From: Streptomyces gossypii
Lineage (GTDB): Bacteria > Actinomycetota > Actinomycetes > Streptomycetales > Streptomycetaceae
Direction of reading: 5' to 3'
Assembly (NCBI RefSeq): GCF_025165795.1
Contig: NZ_JAJAGO010000005.1
Coordinates: forward strand, 186,001-250,000
Length of the DNA: 64,000 nt
This document shows positions 1 through 9,057 of the stretch, in pieces; the stretch's first letter is position 1; the number at the start of each line of letters is the position of its first letter. The notes beneath the pieces are model-generated. The model worked only from the letters and a program-made list of their open reading frames with translations, had not been told where the DNA came from and ran no database searches. The translations under genes were made by a program, and so were the position numbers.

Positions 1-951
1 CTCCTTCACGTCACCGGACAGTGCGGTGACCTCGTGGTGGCCGGGGATCGCGGAACGGCCGTCGACGGCGCGGCAGGACAGAGCGGCCACGTCGGCGGCG
101 TACGCCATTGCCTCGGGAAGCGCCAGATCGCGCACGATGCCGGTGAGGAGGGCGCCGTGGAAGACGTCACCGGCGCCGAGCGTGCTGACCACCTGGACGG
201 GCCGGGCGGGGACACGGTGCACGGTGCCGTCGGCGTCGCGGCCGAGGGCACCTCGGGCGCCGTCGGTGGCCACCACCTGCTGGGCACCGGCGGCGGCGAG
301 CAGAGCGGCTTCGGCCGGGGTGACGCCGGGTCCGGCCTCGGCCGCGCCCGGGTCCGGCGTTGCGGCGCGGGCGGCGGCGTCGGGATAGCGGGCGGCGAGA
401 CGTCCGACGGTGGGGACGTAGAGCTGTACGTCGGCGGGGCGGCAGAGGGTGCTGGGCACCGGGTTGCCGTCGTCGACGGAGAGCCGGGGGCGTTGTCCGG
501 GCGGCACGTCGGCGAGCAGCGCCGCGACGGCCGGCCAGCCGAGGTGGTCCACGTGCACCCAGTCGGCTTTCCGTACGGCGGCCTCCGCCTCGGGCTGGAG
601 GACCAGCGGGGGGACCGGGAGGGTGCAGATCGCCCGGGCCCCCTCCCGCAGGCTGGAGATCACGACGCTGGCGGGAGTACGTACGTCGGGGTCGATGTGC
701 AGGTGGCGGGTCCCCACGCCCTCGGCCGCCAGTTCCGCCGCGATGCCGTGGCCCCGGGCGTCGCTTCCGACGGTGCAGATCAGTTCGGTGTGCAGGCCCA
801 GCCGGGCGGCGGTCACGGCGGCGGTCGCGGCCGGCCCGCCGCCGCCGTGCACCAGGTCGTCGGCGACGATCCGTTCGTCCGCTGTGGGGTGGTGGTCGAC
901 CACCGCGATGACATCCGCGGTAGCGACACCGACGAAGACGACACGTGTCAT
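1..951 (-). CDS. PfkB-family carbohydrate kinase (C-terminus cut by window edge)
   Basis: Likely ATP-dependent sugar kinase of the ribokinase/PfkB fold, acting in the cytoplasm on a sugar delivered by the adjacent importer. I translated 317 codons from an ATG at 951 with no stop before the window edge. The start reads MTRVVFVGVATADVIAVVD, a glycine-rich ribokinase N-terminus. The C-terminal signature STLGAGDVFHGALLTGI contains the GAGD anion hole and catalytic Asp. The gene lies 128 bp downstream of the DeoR regulator on the same strand and has a promoter-like TTGACA (minus strand, 1018-1013) about 60 bases before the ATG. The substrate cannot be read from sequence; a ketose made by the isomerase-like neighbour is an inference. 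An out-of-frame ATG at 983 was discarded. Family assignment is firm. Confidence 0.9.
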   Translation of the reverse strand, partial: MTRVVFVGVATADVIAVVDHHPTADERIVADDLVHGGGGPAATAAVTAARLGLHTELICTVGSDARGHGIAAELAAEGVGTRHLHIDPDVRTPASVVISSLREGARAICTLPVPPLVLQPEAEAAVRKADWVHVDHLGWPAVAALLADVPPGQRPRLSVDDGNPVPSTLCRPADVQLYVPTVGRLAARYPDAAARAATPDPGAAEAGPGVTPAEAALLAAAGAQQVVATDGARGALGRDADGTVHRVPARPVQVVSTLGAGDVFHGALLTGIVRDLALPEAMAYAADVAALSCRAVDGRSAIPGHHEVTALSGDVKE

Positions 952-989
952 GGCCACCGCCTGCCCGAATCCAGAAGAGTCATGGAGGG

Positions 990-1018
990 AGTGTCACAAC
1001 GATATGTTTACTTGTCAA
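990..1018 (-). promoter_or_regulatory. Candidate promoter of the PfkB kinase gene
   Basis: Minus strand reads TTGACA (1018-1013), a 17-base spacer, then GACACT (995-990), 39 bases before the kinase ATG. The region is AT-rich compared with its surroundings. ATGTTGCTAAC lies just upstream at 1025-1035 (plus strand), resembling ATGTTG...CTAAC at 2055-2070 before the divergent operon; both may be read by the DeoR protein. Only the -35 is a strong match. Confidence 0.4.
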
Positions 1019-1079
1019 CAGAGAATGTTGCTAACGGATCATTCCTGTGCGTGGCGGAGTGCACAGTGGTGGGGCAGCG

Positions 1080-1910
1080 TCATGCCTCGGGGTCCGTGTT
1101 CGTGTCCGCCACGACACCCGCCGGAACGCCCTCCGCCACGCAGACCCGCACCCCGGCGGCATCAAGGGCCGCCGCCAGACCGGCCGCCGGCGGCCGGTCG
1201 GTGACCATGGTGCCGACCGCCTCCAGCGGACAGAGCAGCACCGGCGCTGATGCCTCGATCTTCGAGTGGTCCACCATCAGCACGACCTCGTCGGCTATAC
1301 CCATCAGTGCCTGCTTGGTGGGCCGTTCCAGGTCGGTGCTGACGTAGATTCCCCGTTCGTCCACGGCCGCCGCTCCCATGAAGAACAGCCGTACCCGCAG
1401 CCGGGCCACGCCCTCCACCGTCATCGGTCCGACGAAGGCCCTGCTCTCCGGATTGAGATCGCCGCCGAGTCCCACCACCCGGGCCGGGGGGCGGCCCAGC
1501 ATCTGCTGGAGAACGGGCACCGAGTGGGTGACCACCGACCCGGTGAACGCCTGCGGCAGCGCCGCGACCAGCTCGCACGGGGTGGTCCCGGAATCGATCG
1601 CGATCGCGTCGGCCTGACCTGCCAGCTCGGCCGCGCGAGCGCCGATGCGCACTTTGGCGTCGTGGTGTGCGTCCGCCCGCCCGGAGAACGCGGGGACCTG
1701 GCTGCCCAGCGGCAGGCTGACTCCGCCGCGCACCACCCGTACGAGACCGTCCCCCTCCAGTAGCCGCAGGTCACGCCGTACGGTCATGTCGGAGACTTGG
1801 AGGTCGCCGCTCAGGTCGCTGATCGAAAGAAAGCCGCTGGCCTGTAGTCGGCTGAGGATCGCGTCGCGTCGCCCGGTGGCCGTGTCGTATCGCGGCACTG
1901 CGTCAGTCAT
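1080..1910 (-). CDS. DeoR/GlpR-family transcriptional regulator
   Basis: Sugar-phosphate-responsive DNA-binding repressor type. An N-terminal winged helix carries the DeoR signature (MTVRRDLRLLEGDGLVRVV then RGG), followed by the DeoRC phosphosugar-sensing domain with DSGTTPCELVAAL. I chose the ATG at 1910 (276 aa), preceded by AAGGAAGG at good spacing; the frame is open further upstream to 1961 but without a ribosome site. It is divergent from the isomerase/ABC/GH31 operon and upstream of the PfkB kinase, so it probably controls both in response to a phosphorylated sugar. Length and domain order are normal for the family. Confidence 0.92.
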   Translation of the reverse strand: MTDAVPRYDTATGRRDAILSRLQASGFLSISDLSGDLQVSDMTVRRDLRLLEGDGLVRVVRGGVSLPLGSQVPAFSGRADAHHDAKVRIGARAAELAGQADAIAIDSGTTPCELVAALPQAFTGSVVTHSVPVLQQMLGRPPARVVGLGGDLNPESRAFVGPMTVEGVARLRVRLFFMGAAAVDERGIYVSTDLERPTKQALMGIADEVVLMVDHSKIEASAPVLLCPLEAVGTMVTDRPPAAGLAAALDAAGVRVCVAEGVPAGVVADTNTDPEA

Positions 1911-2015
1911 GTGCCCTTCCTTGATTCGGCGCCCACGGCTCACACGCCCGTCCCGACTCATACATCGCCACCTTACTCACGGGGCGTACCCCGATGTTCA
2001 CTCCGCAGCGAACCC

Positions 2016-2061
2016 TTGACAACGCCACGGTCAGCGTTAAAGTCCCAACATCTCATGTTGG
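2016..2061 (+). promoter_or_regulatory. Promoter and operator-like palindrome before the isomerase/ABC/GH31 operon
   Basis: TTGACA (2016-2021), a 16-base spacer and TAAAGT (2038-2043) form a good housekeeping-type promoter. It is followed at once by a perfect inverted repeat CCAACAT-CTC-ATGTTGG (2045-2061) in the predicted transcribed leader. The position suits a repressor site, most simply for the divergent DeoR protein. ATGTTG followed by CTAAC recurs near the kinase promoter (1025-1035). No binding data; inferred from position and symmetry. Confidence 0.5.
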
Positions 2062-2150
2062 ATTTCTAACAGACAGCGCACGAGACATCCACTCTCCGCC
2101 GGTTCTGCGGCCGTCCGCCGGACCCGCACCGCTCGTCAGGAAGGCCCGCA

Positions 2151-3551
2151 ATGCCGCGTGTCGCACTCATTCCCACGGCCAGGCCCACCTTCGCCACCGA
2201 TCAGGCGCGGGTGCGGGCCGACTCGGCCCACGAACTGCTGGCCAGTCTCGGCGCGGACGTCGTGGGCCCCAGAGAACTGGTCATGACCCCCGAGGACGTC
2301 GAGGCGGCAGCCCCGGCCCTGGACGGAGCCGACCTCGTGGTCAACGTCTGCGCCACCTTCTCCGACGCGACCCCCGCGCTCCGGCTCTACACCGGTCTGG
2401 ACCGGCCCCTGCTGCTCTGGGCCTTCCGGGAGCCCGGCGAGACCGGCGATCGGCTGTGGCTCAACTCCCTCTGCGGCGCGAACCTCTTCGCCCACGCCGT
2501 GGTGCGCGAGGGCGGCACCGTCCGCCTGATCCACGGCGACCCGGACGAGCCCGCCGTACGTGACGCCCTGGCCTGCGCCCTGGCCGGAGAGCTGCCCGCG
2601 CCTCCCGTCCTGGAGACGGTCCACGGTGAACGGGCCGCGGAGGAGCCCGTGCGGGCTGGACTGGAGCGGCTGCGCGGCCGCCGCATCGGATTGGTGGGCG
2701 ACGCTCCGCCCGGCTTCACCCCCAGCGAGTACGACCCTGAACTGGTGGCGGAACTGTTCGGGATCACCATGGAGAGGCTGACCGTGGACGCCGCCATCGA
2801 CGCGGCGCAGCGAGTGGACCCCGGTGAACGCGAAACCGAACGGGAGGCCGCGACCGCCGCCCAGCCGAGCCTGGCTCAGGTGGACCACCAGCAGTCCGGG
2901 CTCGCGGCCGCCGTCACCACCTCCCTGCGTGACTGGACCGCCGACCGCCAGCTGGCGGCCGCGGCAGTCCGCTGCTGGCCGGAGTTCCCCACCCGGCTCG
3001 GTGCGTGTCCCTGCTCGGCGCTCTCCAGGCTCGCGGACGAGGGAACCCCGACCGCCTGCGAACGGGACGTCTACGGGGCCGTGACCATGCTGCTCATGGA
3101 GTCGTTGGGCGCGGGCACGACGTACCTGGTGGACACGGTCGACGTGGACAGCGACCGCAACGTGCTGCGGTTGTGGCACTGCGGCGCCGCCGCGACCTCG
3201 CTCGCCGCGGACCCGGCCAACGCCACCCAGTCGGTGCACTGCAACCGCAAGCTGGGAGTGGCCGGGAACTTCCCGCTGCGTACCGGGCCCGTGGTGATCA
3301 CGCGGCTCACCGAGGACCCTGCACGGCCCGGCCGGCTCCGACTGCTGATCGCCGCGGGCGAGTCGCTGCCCGCCCCGAACCGCTTTCAGGGCAACACCGC
3401 CGAGGTACGGGTGGACCGGCCCGCCGACGGCCTTGTCCAGTCCCTGGTCACAGGTGGATTTCCGCATCACACCGTGCTCGCCTGGAGCGACGTACGGCCC
3501 GCCCTGCGCACCGCCGCCGACCTGCTCGGCATCCCCGTCACCGAGTGGTGA
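2151..3551 (+). CDS. L-fucose isomerase-like aldose/ketose isomerase
   Basis: 466-aa protein resembling the L-fucose/L-arabinose isomerase superfamily (COG2407-like), expected to interconvert an aldose and a ketose with a divalent metal in the cytoplasm. Visible family features: the N-terminal alpha/beta domain (PRVALIPTARPTF); the C-terminal block ADEGTPTACERDVYGA, supplying a likely Glu ligand; DTVDVDSDRNVLRLWHCG, supplying Asp and His. Start ATG 2151 follows AGGAAGG. First gene of an operon with an ABC importer and a GH31 glycosidase, so the substrate is probably the monosaccharide released by GH31. The exact sugar is unknown; xylose, fucose or a rarer sugar are possible. Confidence 0.75.
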   Translation: MPRVALIPTARPTFATDQARVRADSAHELLASLGADVVGPRELVMTPEDVEAAAPALDGADLVVNVCATFSDATPALRLYTGLDRPLLLWAFREPGETGDRLWLNSLCGANLFAHAVVREGGTVRLIHGDPDEPAVRDALACALAGELPAPPVLETVHGERAAEEPVRAGLERLRGRRIGLVGDAPPGFTPSEYDPELVAELFGITMERLTVDAAIDAAQRVDPGERETEREAATAAQPSLAQVDHQQSGLAAAVTTSLRDWTADRQLAAAAVRCWPEFPTRLGACPCSALSRLADEGTPTACERDVYGAVTMLLMESLGAGTTYLVDTVDVDSDRNVLRLWHCGAAATSLAADPANATQSVHCNRKLGVAGNFPLRTGPVVITRLTEDPARPGRLRLLIAAGESLPAPNRFQGNTAEVRVDRPADGLVQSLVTGGFPHHTVLAWSDVRPALRTAADLLGIPVTEW

Positions 3552-3588
3552 CGGTGTTCATCGGCTTCACGAGGAGGGACGAGCAAGC

Positions 3589-4920
3589 ATGACCGAGAAT
3601 TCACGGCCGTACGGTCTCAGTCGCCGCGGACTGCTGAGCGCCGCCGTCGCCGGTGGGACCGTCGCCGCCGCGGCGGGCTGCGTGGGTCCGGGCTCCACCC
3701 GCGGCGGCCGGGGGAGCAAGGGGGCGCCTTCCGACGTCCTGCCGCCGGTGAGCGGTCGAGCGGACGCCCAAATATCGTTCGCGCACTGGAGGGCCGAGGA
3801 CAAGAAGGTCCTCGGCTCGATCATCGACGACTTCACCGCGGGCAACCGCGGCAGCGGGGTACAGCAGGACATCTCCCCGGCGCAGGACTACCAGGCCAAC
3901 GCCCTGCAGCGGCTGAAGGGCGGCGCAGTCGGCGATGTGCTGACCGCCTTCCGTGGCGCGCAGTTCACCGACATGCTGGATGCCGGTCTGTTCACCGAGC
4001 TGTCGGCACAGACGTTCGCCGACGCGTACCTGCCGCAGCACAGCCGTGGCGGCCGGGACGATGCCGGGCGGCTGTTCGGGCTGCCGTACCAGCTGGTGTT
4101 CCTGATGCCGCTGGCCAACAGGGACCTGCTGGAGAAGGCCGGCTACGCCGATCCGCCGCAGGACTGGGACGGCTATCTGGATCTCTGCGACAAGCTCAAG
4201 TCGCGCGGCAAGGTCCCGCTGGCCTGGCCGGGCGCCGAGCCGGGCAACGCGGGCCAGCTCTTCAACTCGATGGTGATGAACAACGCGCCCAGTGACGACG
4301 CCTGCGCACGGATCGCGTCCGGCAAGGCGAAGGTCACCGACGACTGGTTCCTCGCCCTCCTCGGCCAGTACGCGCAGCTGCGCCCCTTCGTGCAGGAAAA
4401 CGCGTCCGGCACACAAGTCGAGCCCGCCCAGCAGATGTTCGCCCGCGGCTCCGCGGCGATGCTGTCGACCGGCTCCTACCACATGGCCGCCGTACGGCAG
4501 CTGGACGCCAAGTTCCCGATCGACCTGGTCCCGCCGATCACCGTGGACAAGGGTGAGCGGCCACGCTACGTGGGTACGCACAACGCCACCTTCATCCTCG
4601 GGGTGAACGCCGCCGGCGAGCACGCAACCACCGCGCTGCGCTTCGTCGAGTACCTGTCCACCCCGTCGGTGGCCACCCGTTACGCCAACGGCACCGCCCA
4701 GCACCTGACGGTCTCCGGGGTCACGTACGAGAACAAGGACCTGCGCGCAACCGAGCACTGGCTGAAGAAGCGCACGATGCTGGCCCCGCGTTACCAGATC
4801 GAGGACATCGACATGCTCAACGCCGTGGAGGGCGCCTGTGCGGATGTCCTCACCGGCACGTCCCCCGACAAGGCCGCCGACGCCGCCCAGCGGGTCGTCG
4901 ACCAGCGGCGGCGCAAGTGA
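3589..4920 (+). CDS. ABC transporter sugar-binding lipoprotein
   Basis: 443-aa extracytoplasmic solute-binding protein of the carbohydrate (CUT1) class. The N-terminus SRRGLLSAAVAGG has a twin-arginine motif and ends in an AAGC lipobox, so it is a Tat-exported lipoprotein. Start ATG 3589 follows GAGGAGGGA; the upstream in-frame extension to 3433 overlaps the isomerase gene and lacks a ribosome site. Its stop overlaps the next permease start by 4 bases. It should deliver an oligosaccharide to the two permeases downstream; no ATPase is encoded here, which suits a shared MsiK-type ATPase. Confidence 0.93.
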   Translation: MTENSRPYGLSRRGLLSAAVAGGTVAAAAGCVGPGSTRGGRGSKGAPSDVLPPVSGRADAQISFAHWRAEDKKVLGSIIDDFTAGNRGSGVQQDISPAQDYQANALQRLKGGAVGDVLTAFRGAQFTDMLDAGLFTELSAQTFADAYLPQHSRGGRDDAGRLFGLPYQLVFLMPLANRDLLEKAGYADPPQDWDGYLDLCDKLKSRGKVPLAWPGAEPGNAGQLFNSMVMNNAPSDDACARIASGKAKVTDDWFLALLGQYAQLRPFVQENASGTQVEPAQQMFARGSAAMLSTGSYHMAAVRQLDAKFPIDLVPPITVDKGERPRYVGTHNATFILGVNAAGEHATTALRFVEYLSTPSVATRYANGTAQHLTVSGVTYENKDLRATEHWLKKRTMLAPRYQIEDIDMLNAVEGACADVLTGTSPDKAADAAQRVVDQRRRK

Positions 4921-5885
4921 GCGCCCCCAGCCCGGTGAAGACCGGCCCCAGCCCGGCGGCGGACCCGCCGTTCCCCGAGCGTGTGGCGCACCGGCGCCGG
5001 AGTCTGCGCAGGCGCTACGGGCACCCGGCGTTCTATCTCTTCCCACTGCCCGCACTCGTCCTGTACGTGATCTTCTTCGCCATCCCCACGGTGCAGGCGT
5101 TCCAGTACGCGGTGACCGACTGGGACGGCTACAGCGCGGACTACGACTCTGTGGGCCTGGACAACTTCGGGCAGCTCGCAGGCGGGGACGACCTGTTCTC
5201 CAACGCGATGTCCAACAGCCTGAAGTTCATGCTGGTCGTGGTGGTCCTGCAAACGCTGTTCTCGCTCGTACTGGCATCCATGCTGACCCGCAACAGCCGC
5301 TCTTCCACGCTGCTGCGCGCGGTGTTCTTCCTCCCGACGATCCTCTCCAGCGTCTCGGTCGCGTTCGTCTGGAAGTTCATCTACGACCCGAACTTCGGAC
5401 TCGCCAACGGCGCGCTGGAAGGCGTCGGGCTGGACGCGCTGACCAGCTCGTACCTCGGTGACGACGGCAAGGCCATCTACTTCCTGGCGCTCACCCAGGT
5501 GTGGTTCCACACCGGCCAGATGATGGTCATCTTCATCGCCGGTCTCCAGCAGATCCCCCGGGAGCTGTACGAGGCCGCCGCGATCGACGGAGTGAGCAGG
5601 TGGCAGCGCTTTCGGCACGTGACCTGGCCGATGATCGCCCCGGCCACCAGCATCGTGATCGCGTACACCACCATCCAGTCGTTCAAGGCCTTCGATCTGG
5701 TGCTGGGACTGGGCGGCAATCCGCCGCAGGGGTCGCTGGACATCCTGTCGACCCGTATCTACACGTCGTTCGCCAACTCCGAGTTCGGCTACGCCGCCGC
5801 CGAGTCGATCGTCTTCATGGCGCTGATCGCACTCGTCACGGTGATCCAGCGGCGGACCGTCAAGCTCACCCAGTCAGGAGCGTGA
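4917..5885 (+). CDS. Sugar ABC transporter permease (MalF/UgpA type)
   Basis: 322-aa integral membrane permease, six predicted membrane segments after a basic cytoplasmic N-terminus (first helix near FYLFPLPALVLYVIFFAIP). The EAA loop that contacts the ATPase is present as ELYEAAAIDGVSRWQRFRHV. GTG start 4917 overlaps the preceding stop (GTGA). It works with the next permease and the upstream binding protein; transported sugar unknown. Confidence 0.95.
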   Translation: MSAPSPVKTGPSPAADPPFPERVAHRRRSLRRRYGHPAFYLFPLPALVLYVIFFAIPTVQAFQYAVTDWDGYSADYDSVGLDNFGQLAGGDDLFSNAMSNSLKFMLVVVVLQTLFSLVLASMLTRNSRSSTLLRAVFFLPTILSSVSVAFVWKFIYDPNFGLANGALEGVGLDALTSSYLGDDGKAIYFLALTQVWFHTGQMMVIFIAGLQQIPRELYEAAAIDGVSRWQRFRHVTWPMIAPATSIVIAYTTIQSFKAFDLVLGLGGNPPQGSLDILSTRIYTSFANSEFGYAAAESIVFMALIALVTVIQRRTVKLTQSGA

Positions 5886-5886
5886 G

Positions 5887-6702
5887 ATGGGATCCCGTAT
5901 CGGACGGCGTGCGCTGCTCGGCGTGTACGCGGCGCTCGTCCTGGTGCCCCTGCTGGTGATGCTCGCCGGCAGCTTCAAGTCCACCTCGGACCTGTTCAGC
6001 AACCCGTTCTCGCTGCCCGAGGAGTGGCGGTTCAGCAACTACAGCGAGGTGCTGGGGAGCGGGGACCTGAGCACCGCGTTCACCAACAGCGCCGTGGTCA
6101 GCACCTGTTCCGTGACGCTGACGCTGCTGCTGGGCAGCCTGGCCGCGTACGGAGTGGCCCGTATCCCCGGCTGGCCGGGCTGGGCCGTCTACGGCTTCCT
6201 CGTACTGGGCATGTCCGTGCCCGCGCAGGCCAACATGATCCCGCAGTTCGTGCTCTTCGACGTGCTCGGCCTGACCGACAGCCTGACCGGCCTGGTACTG
6301 ATCAACATCGTCAGCACGCTTCCCGTCGCGGTGTTCATCCTGGCGGGCTTCATGAGAGCGCTGCCCCGCGAGATCTACGAGGCCGCGGCGCTGGACGGGG
6401 TCGGGCCGTGGCGGACGTACCGTTCGATCACGCTGCCACTGTCCCTGCCGTCAGTCGCCGCCACAGCCATCTTCCTGCTCGTCATCCACTGGAACGAGCT
6501 GCTGTATCCGCTGCTGTTCATCAACGACCCGGAGAAGCGCACCCTGCCGCTGGCACTGCTGAACTTCCAGGGCGAGTTCCTCACCAACTACCCGCTGCTG
6601 TTCACCGGCGTCGTGGTGGCCTCGCTGCCGCTCGTCGTCGGCTACATCTTCCTCCAGCGGTTCTTCATCGCCGGGATGACCGCCGGCTCGGTCAAGGAGT
6701 GA
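5887..6702 (+). CDS. Sugar ABC transporter permease (MalG/UgpE type)
   Basis: 271-aa second permease of the importer, beginning with a membrane helix (ALLGVYAALVLVPLLVML). The EAA motif is EIYEAAALDGVGPWRTYRSI. ATG 5887 is one base after the previous stop and is preceded by AGGAGCGTGAG. Normal CUT1 size and topology. The gene ends 3 bases before the GH31 start, so import and hydrolysis are translated together. Confidence 0.95.
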   Translation: MGSRIGRRALLGVYAALVLVPLLVMLAGSFKSTSDLFSNPFSLPEEWRFSNYSEVLGSGDLSTAFTNSAVVSTCSVTLTLLLGSLAAYGVARIPGWPGWAVYGFLVLGMSVPAQANMIPQFVLFDVLGLTDSLTGLVLINIVSTLPVAVFILAGFMRALPREIYEAAALDGVGPWRTYRSITLPLSLPSVAATAIFLLVIHWNELLYPLLFINDPEKRTLPLALLNFQGEFLTNYPLLFTGVVVASLPLVVGYIFLQRFFIAGMTAGSVKE

Positions 6703-6705
6703 CCT

Positions 6706-9057
6706 GTGTACCTGCTTCGTGAGATCACGGCGGTGCGCCCTTACGAGGGCGGCGTGGAGTGCGCCATACGTGCCGTCCGCTGCGTCGAACTTCCCGGAAC
6801 GCCGGGCTACCTGACCGGCGAACCGGCTGCCGACCAGGGCATCGAGACCACCATGCCCAACCTCCCGAAGCTGCCGGTCCCCCCGCTGGATCCGCGCGGC
6901 TTCGTGCTGCGGGTGGCGTTCGGCAGCGAGGACGCCGTCCGGATCACCCTCGCCCCCGAGGGCGCGCGAGTGCTCGGCGAGGAGCCCGGCTGGCTGGGCA
7001 TCGTGCTGGACGGCACCCACGGGCCCGCACCCCGCGTACGCACAGCCGACGTCGCGGTGGGCCCCGGCGGGAGCGGCCCGGGCATGGCGGACACCGCACA
7101 GACCGTCCTGCACACCGGCAGAATGCGGGTACGCCTGACCCGGCGGCCGTTCGCGGTCGCCGTCGAGGACACCGCCACCGGACGCACGCTGCTGCGTACC
7201 GGGGAACGGCTGCGACAGGTGGCCGGGTTCCCGATGGCCCCGCCCGTGCTCGCCGGAGACTCCGGAACAGTACTCAACCTCGAACTGGGCCCGGACGAAC
7301 GGATCACCGGGTTCGGTGAACAGTTCGGCCCGCTCGTGAAGAACGGACAGCGGTTGCGGCTGCGAGTGGAGGACGCTCTCGGCACCGGCACGGGCATGGC
7401 CTACAAGCCGGTGCCGGTCTGGCACTCCAGCAGTGGCTATCTGGGCTTCCTCAACACCGGTGCCGTGGTCACCGCCGATGTCGGCCACCGGCGCCCGGAC
7501 GTCCTCGGCCTCACGGTGGACGACGAGGCGCTCGACCTGTGGATCATCGGCTCTCCCTCTCCCAAGACGCGGCTGTCCCGCTACACCGCACTGACCGGTC
7601 GGGCCGCCGTACCGCCACTGTGGGCCCTGGGCTACTGGATGGGCCGCTGCCGTTACCACAGCGCCGCCGAGATGAACGAGGTCGGCGACACCATGCGCGA
7701 GCACGCGGTGCCCTGCGACGTGCTGCACGTGGACCCGGACTGGCTGGTGGTGGACCGGCTGAACTGCGACTTCATCTGGAACACCGAACGCTTCGGCGAC
7801 CGGGCGGCCTTCGTCGCCGGGCTCCGTGCACGCGGGCTGCGACTGTCGGTGTGGGAGCTCCCGTATCTCGATCCCGCCTCGCCCCGGCACGCGGAGGCCC
7901 GGGAGCGCGGCTACCTCGTACGGGGCGCGGACGGCGAACCGGCCGAGGTGGCGGGCACCCCCTCTCCGGACGGACGGCCCCGCGCCCTGGTGGACTTCAC
8001 CAATCCGGAGGCCGTGACCTGGTGGCAGGACCTGCACGCGGAGTTCCTGGACGACGGCGTGGCGGTGTTCAAGACGGACTTCGGCGAAGGGCTGCCCGAC
8101 CGCACGGCCCCGGCCGACGGCACTCCGGCCCACCACGCGCACAATCTCTACCCGTTGCGCTACAACGCAGCCGTCTCGTCCGCGATCGCTGCCCGCACCG
8201 GCCGCCCCCCGCTGGTGTGGGGCCGGTCGGGCTGGGCGGGCTCGCAGCGCTACCCGGGCCAGTGGGGAGGGGACGCGGAGTCGACGGTCGCCGGGATGCG
8301 CTCCACGGTGCGCGGCGGACTCTCGTACGCGCTCAGCGCGCCGGGCTTCTGGAGCCACGACATCGGCGGTTTCTTCGGTCCCGAACTGACACCCGAACTG
8401 TACGTGCGCTGGACGCAGCTGGGCGCGCTGTCCCCGCTCATGCGAGCGCACGGGCTGCGCCCCCGAGAGCCATGGGCGTTCGGCGACCGGGCGCTGGAGA
8501 TCGCGCGCCGCTGGGTACGCCTGAGGTACGAACTGCTTCCGTATCTCTGGCAGGTGGCACGAGAGACCGCCGAACACGGCTGGCCGCTGCTGCGCCCCCT
8601 GGCGCTCGAGTTCCCGGACGATCCCGTGGCCGGCTCGGTGGACGACAGTTTCCTGCTGGGCCCGGACCTGCTGGTGGTACCCGTCTTCGACGACGGCCCC
8701 GGCCCGGTACGCCGCCGCTTCTGGGTGCCGCAAGGCGGCTGGACCGACCTGCTCACGGGCGAACGTCACACCGGGCCGGGGCACGCCGAGCAGACCGTCG
8801 GCCTCGAGCGCATGCCGGTATTGGTGCGGGACGGCTGCTGGCTGCCGCGGCTGGCCGTGGACGACACGGTCCGCTCGACCGACGACCTGGCGGACCGGCC
8901 CTGGCAACTCCACCTGTACGGCGCCGCGGACGGCCTGCGCGAATTCACCGGCTTCGACGGGTCTCCGTTCGACGTACGGGTCGAGGGAGACGTGGTGCGT
9001 GCCGAAGGCGACCAGCCCTTCGCCGGACGGGTTGTACGGCACATGGCGGAACGGTGA
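6706..9057 (+). CDS. GH31 glycoside hydrolase, alpha-xylosidase (YicI) type
   Basis: 783-aa cytoplasmic glycosidase (no signal peptide). The catalytic barrel has FKTDFGEG (nucleophile Asp near residue 457) and RSGWAGSQRYPGQWGGD (acid/base Asp near 521), then SHDIGGFFGPE. The order and spacing match YicI-type alpha-xylosidases rather than secreted alpha-glucosidases; the sulfoquinovosidase recognition motif was not seen. GTG 6706 follows AAGGAGTGACCT. It would cleave the imported oligosaccharide at its non-reducing end. Alpha-xylosidase is favoured but other GH31 specificities remain possible. Confidence 0.88.
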   Translation: MYLLREITAVRPYEGGVECAIRAVRCVELPGTPGYLTGEPAADQGIETTMPNLPKLPVPPLDPRGFVLRVAFGSEDAVRITLAPEGARVLGEEPGWLGIVLDGTHGPAPRVRTADVAVGPGGSGPGMADTAQTVLHTGRMRVRLTRRPFAVAVEDTATGRTLLRTGERLRQVAGFPMAPPVLAGDSGTVLNLELGPDERITGFGEQFGPLVKNGQRLRLRVEDALGTGTGMAYKPVPVWHSSSGYLGFLNTGAVVTADVGHRRPDVLGLTVDDEALDLWIIGSPSPKTRLSRYTALTGRAAVPPLWALGYWMGRCRYHSAAEMNEVGDTMREHAVPCDVLHVDPDWLVVDRLNCDFIWNTERFGDRAAFVAGLRARGLRLSVWELPYLDPASPRHAEARERGYLVRGADGEPAEVAGTPSPDGRPRALVDFTNPEAVTWWQDLHAEFLDDGVAVFKTDFGEGLPDRTAPADGTPAHHAHNLYPLRYNAAVSSAIAARTGRPPLVWGRSGWAGSQRYPGQWGGDAESTVAGMRSTVRGGLSYALSAPGFWSHDIGGFFGPELTPELYVRWTQLGALSPLMRAHGLRPREPWAFGDRALEIARRWVRLRYELLPYLWQVARETAEHGWPLLRPLALEFPDDPVAGSVDDSFLLGPDLLVVPVFDDGPGPVRRRFWVPQGGWTDLLTGERHTGPGHAEQTVGLERMPVLVRDGCWLPRLAVDDTVRSTDDLADRPWQLHLYGAADGLREFTGFDGSPFDVRVEGDVVRAEGDQPFAGRVVRHMAER

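Noticed and set aside
6451..9042. 863-residue minus-strand open frame
   Set aside because: Antisense shadow of the GH31 gene; no motifs and typical of high-GC DNA.
7539..9053. Long plus-strand frame before the M24 protein
   Set aside because: It is an alternative frame of the GH31 gene with Arg/Gly-rich nonsense; the real start is GTG 9054 overlapping the GH31 stop.
6706..9057. Sulfoquinovosidase assignment for the GH31 enzyme
   Set aside because: The sulfonate-recognition residues seen in YihQ-type enzymes were not found; the sequence follows YicI-type alpha-xylosidases.
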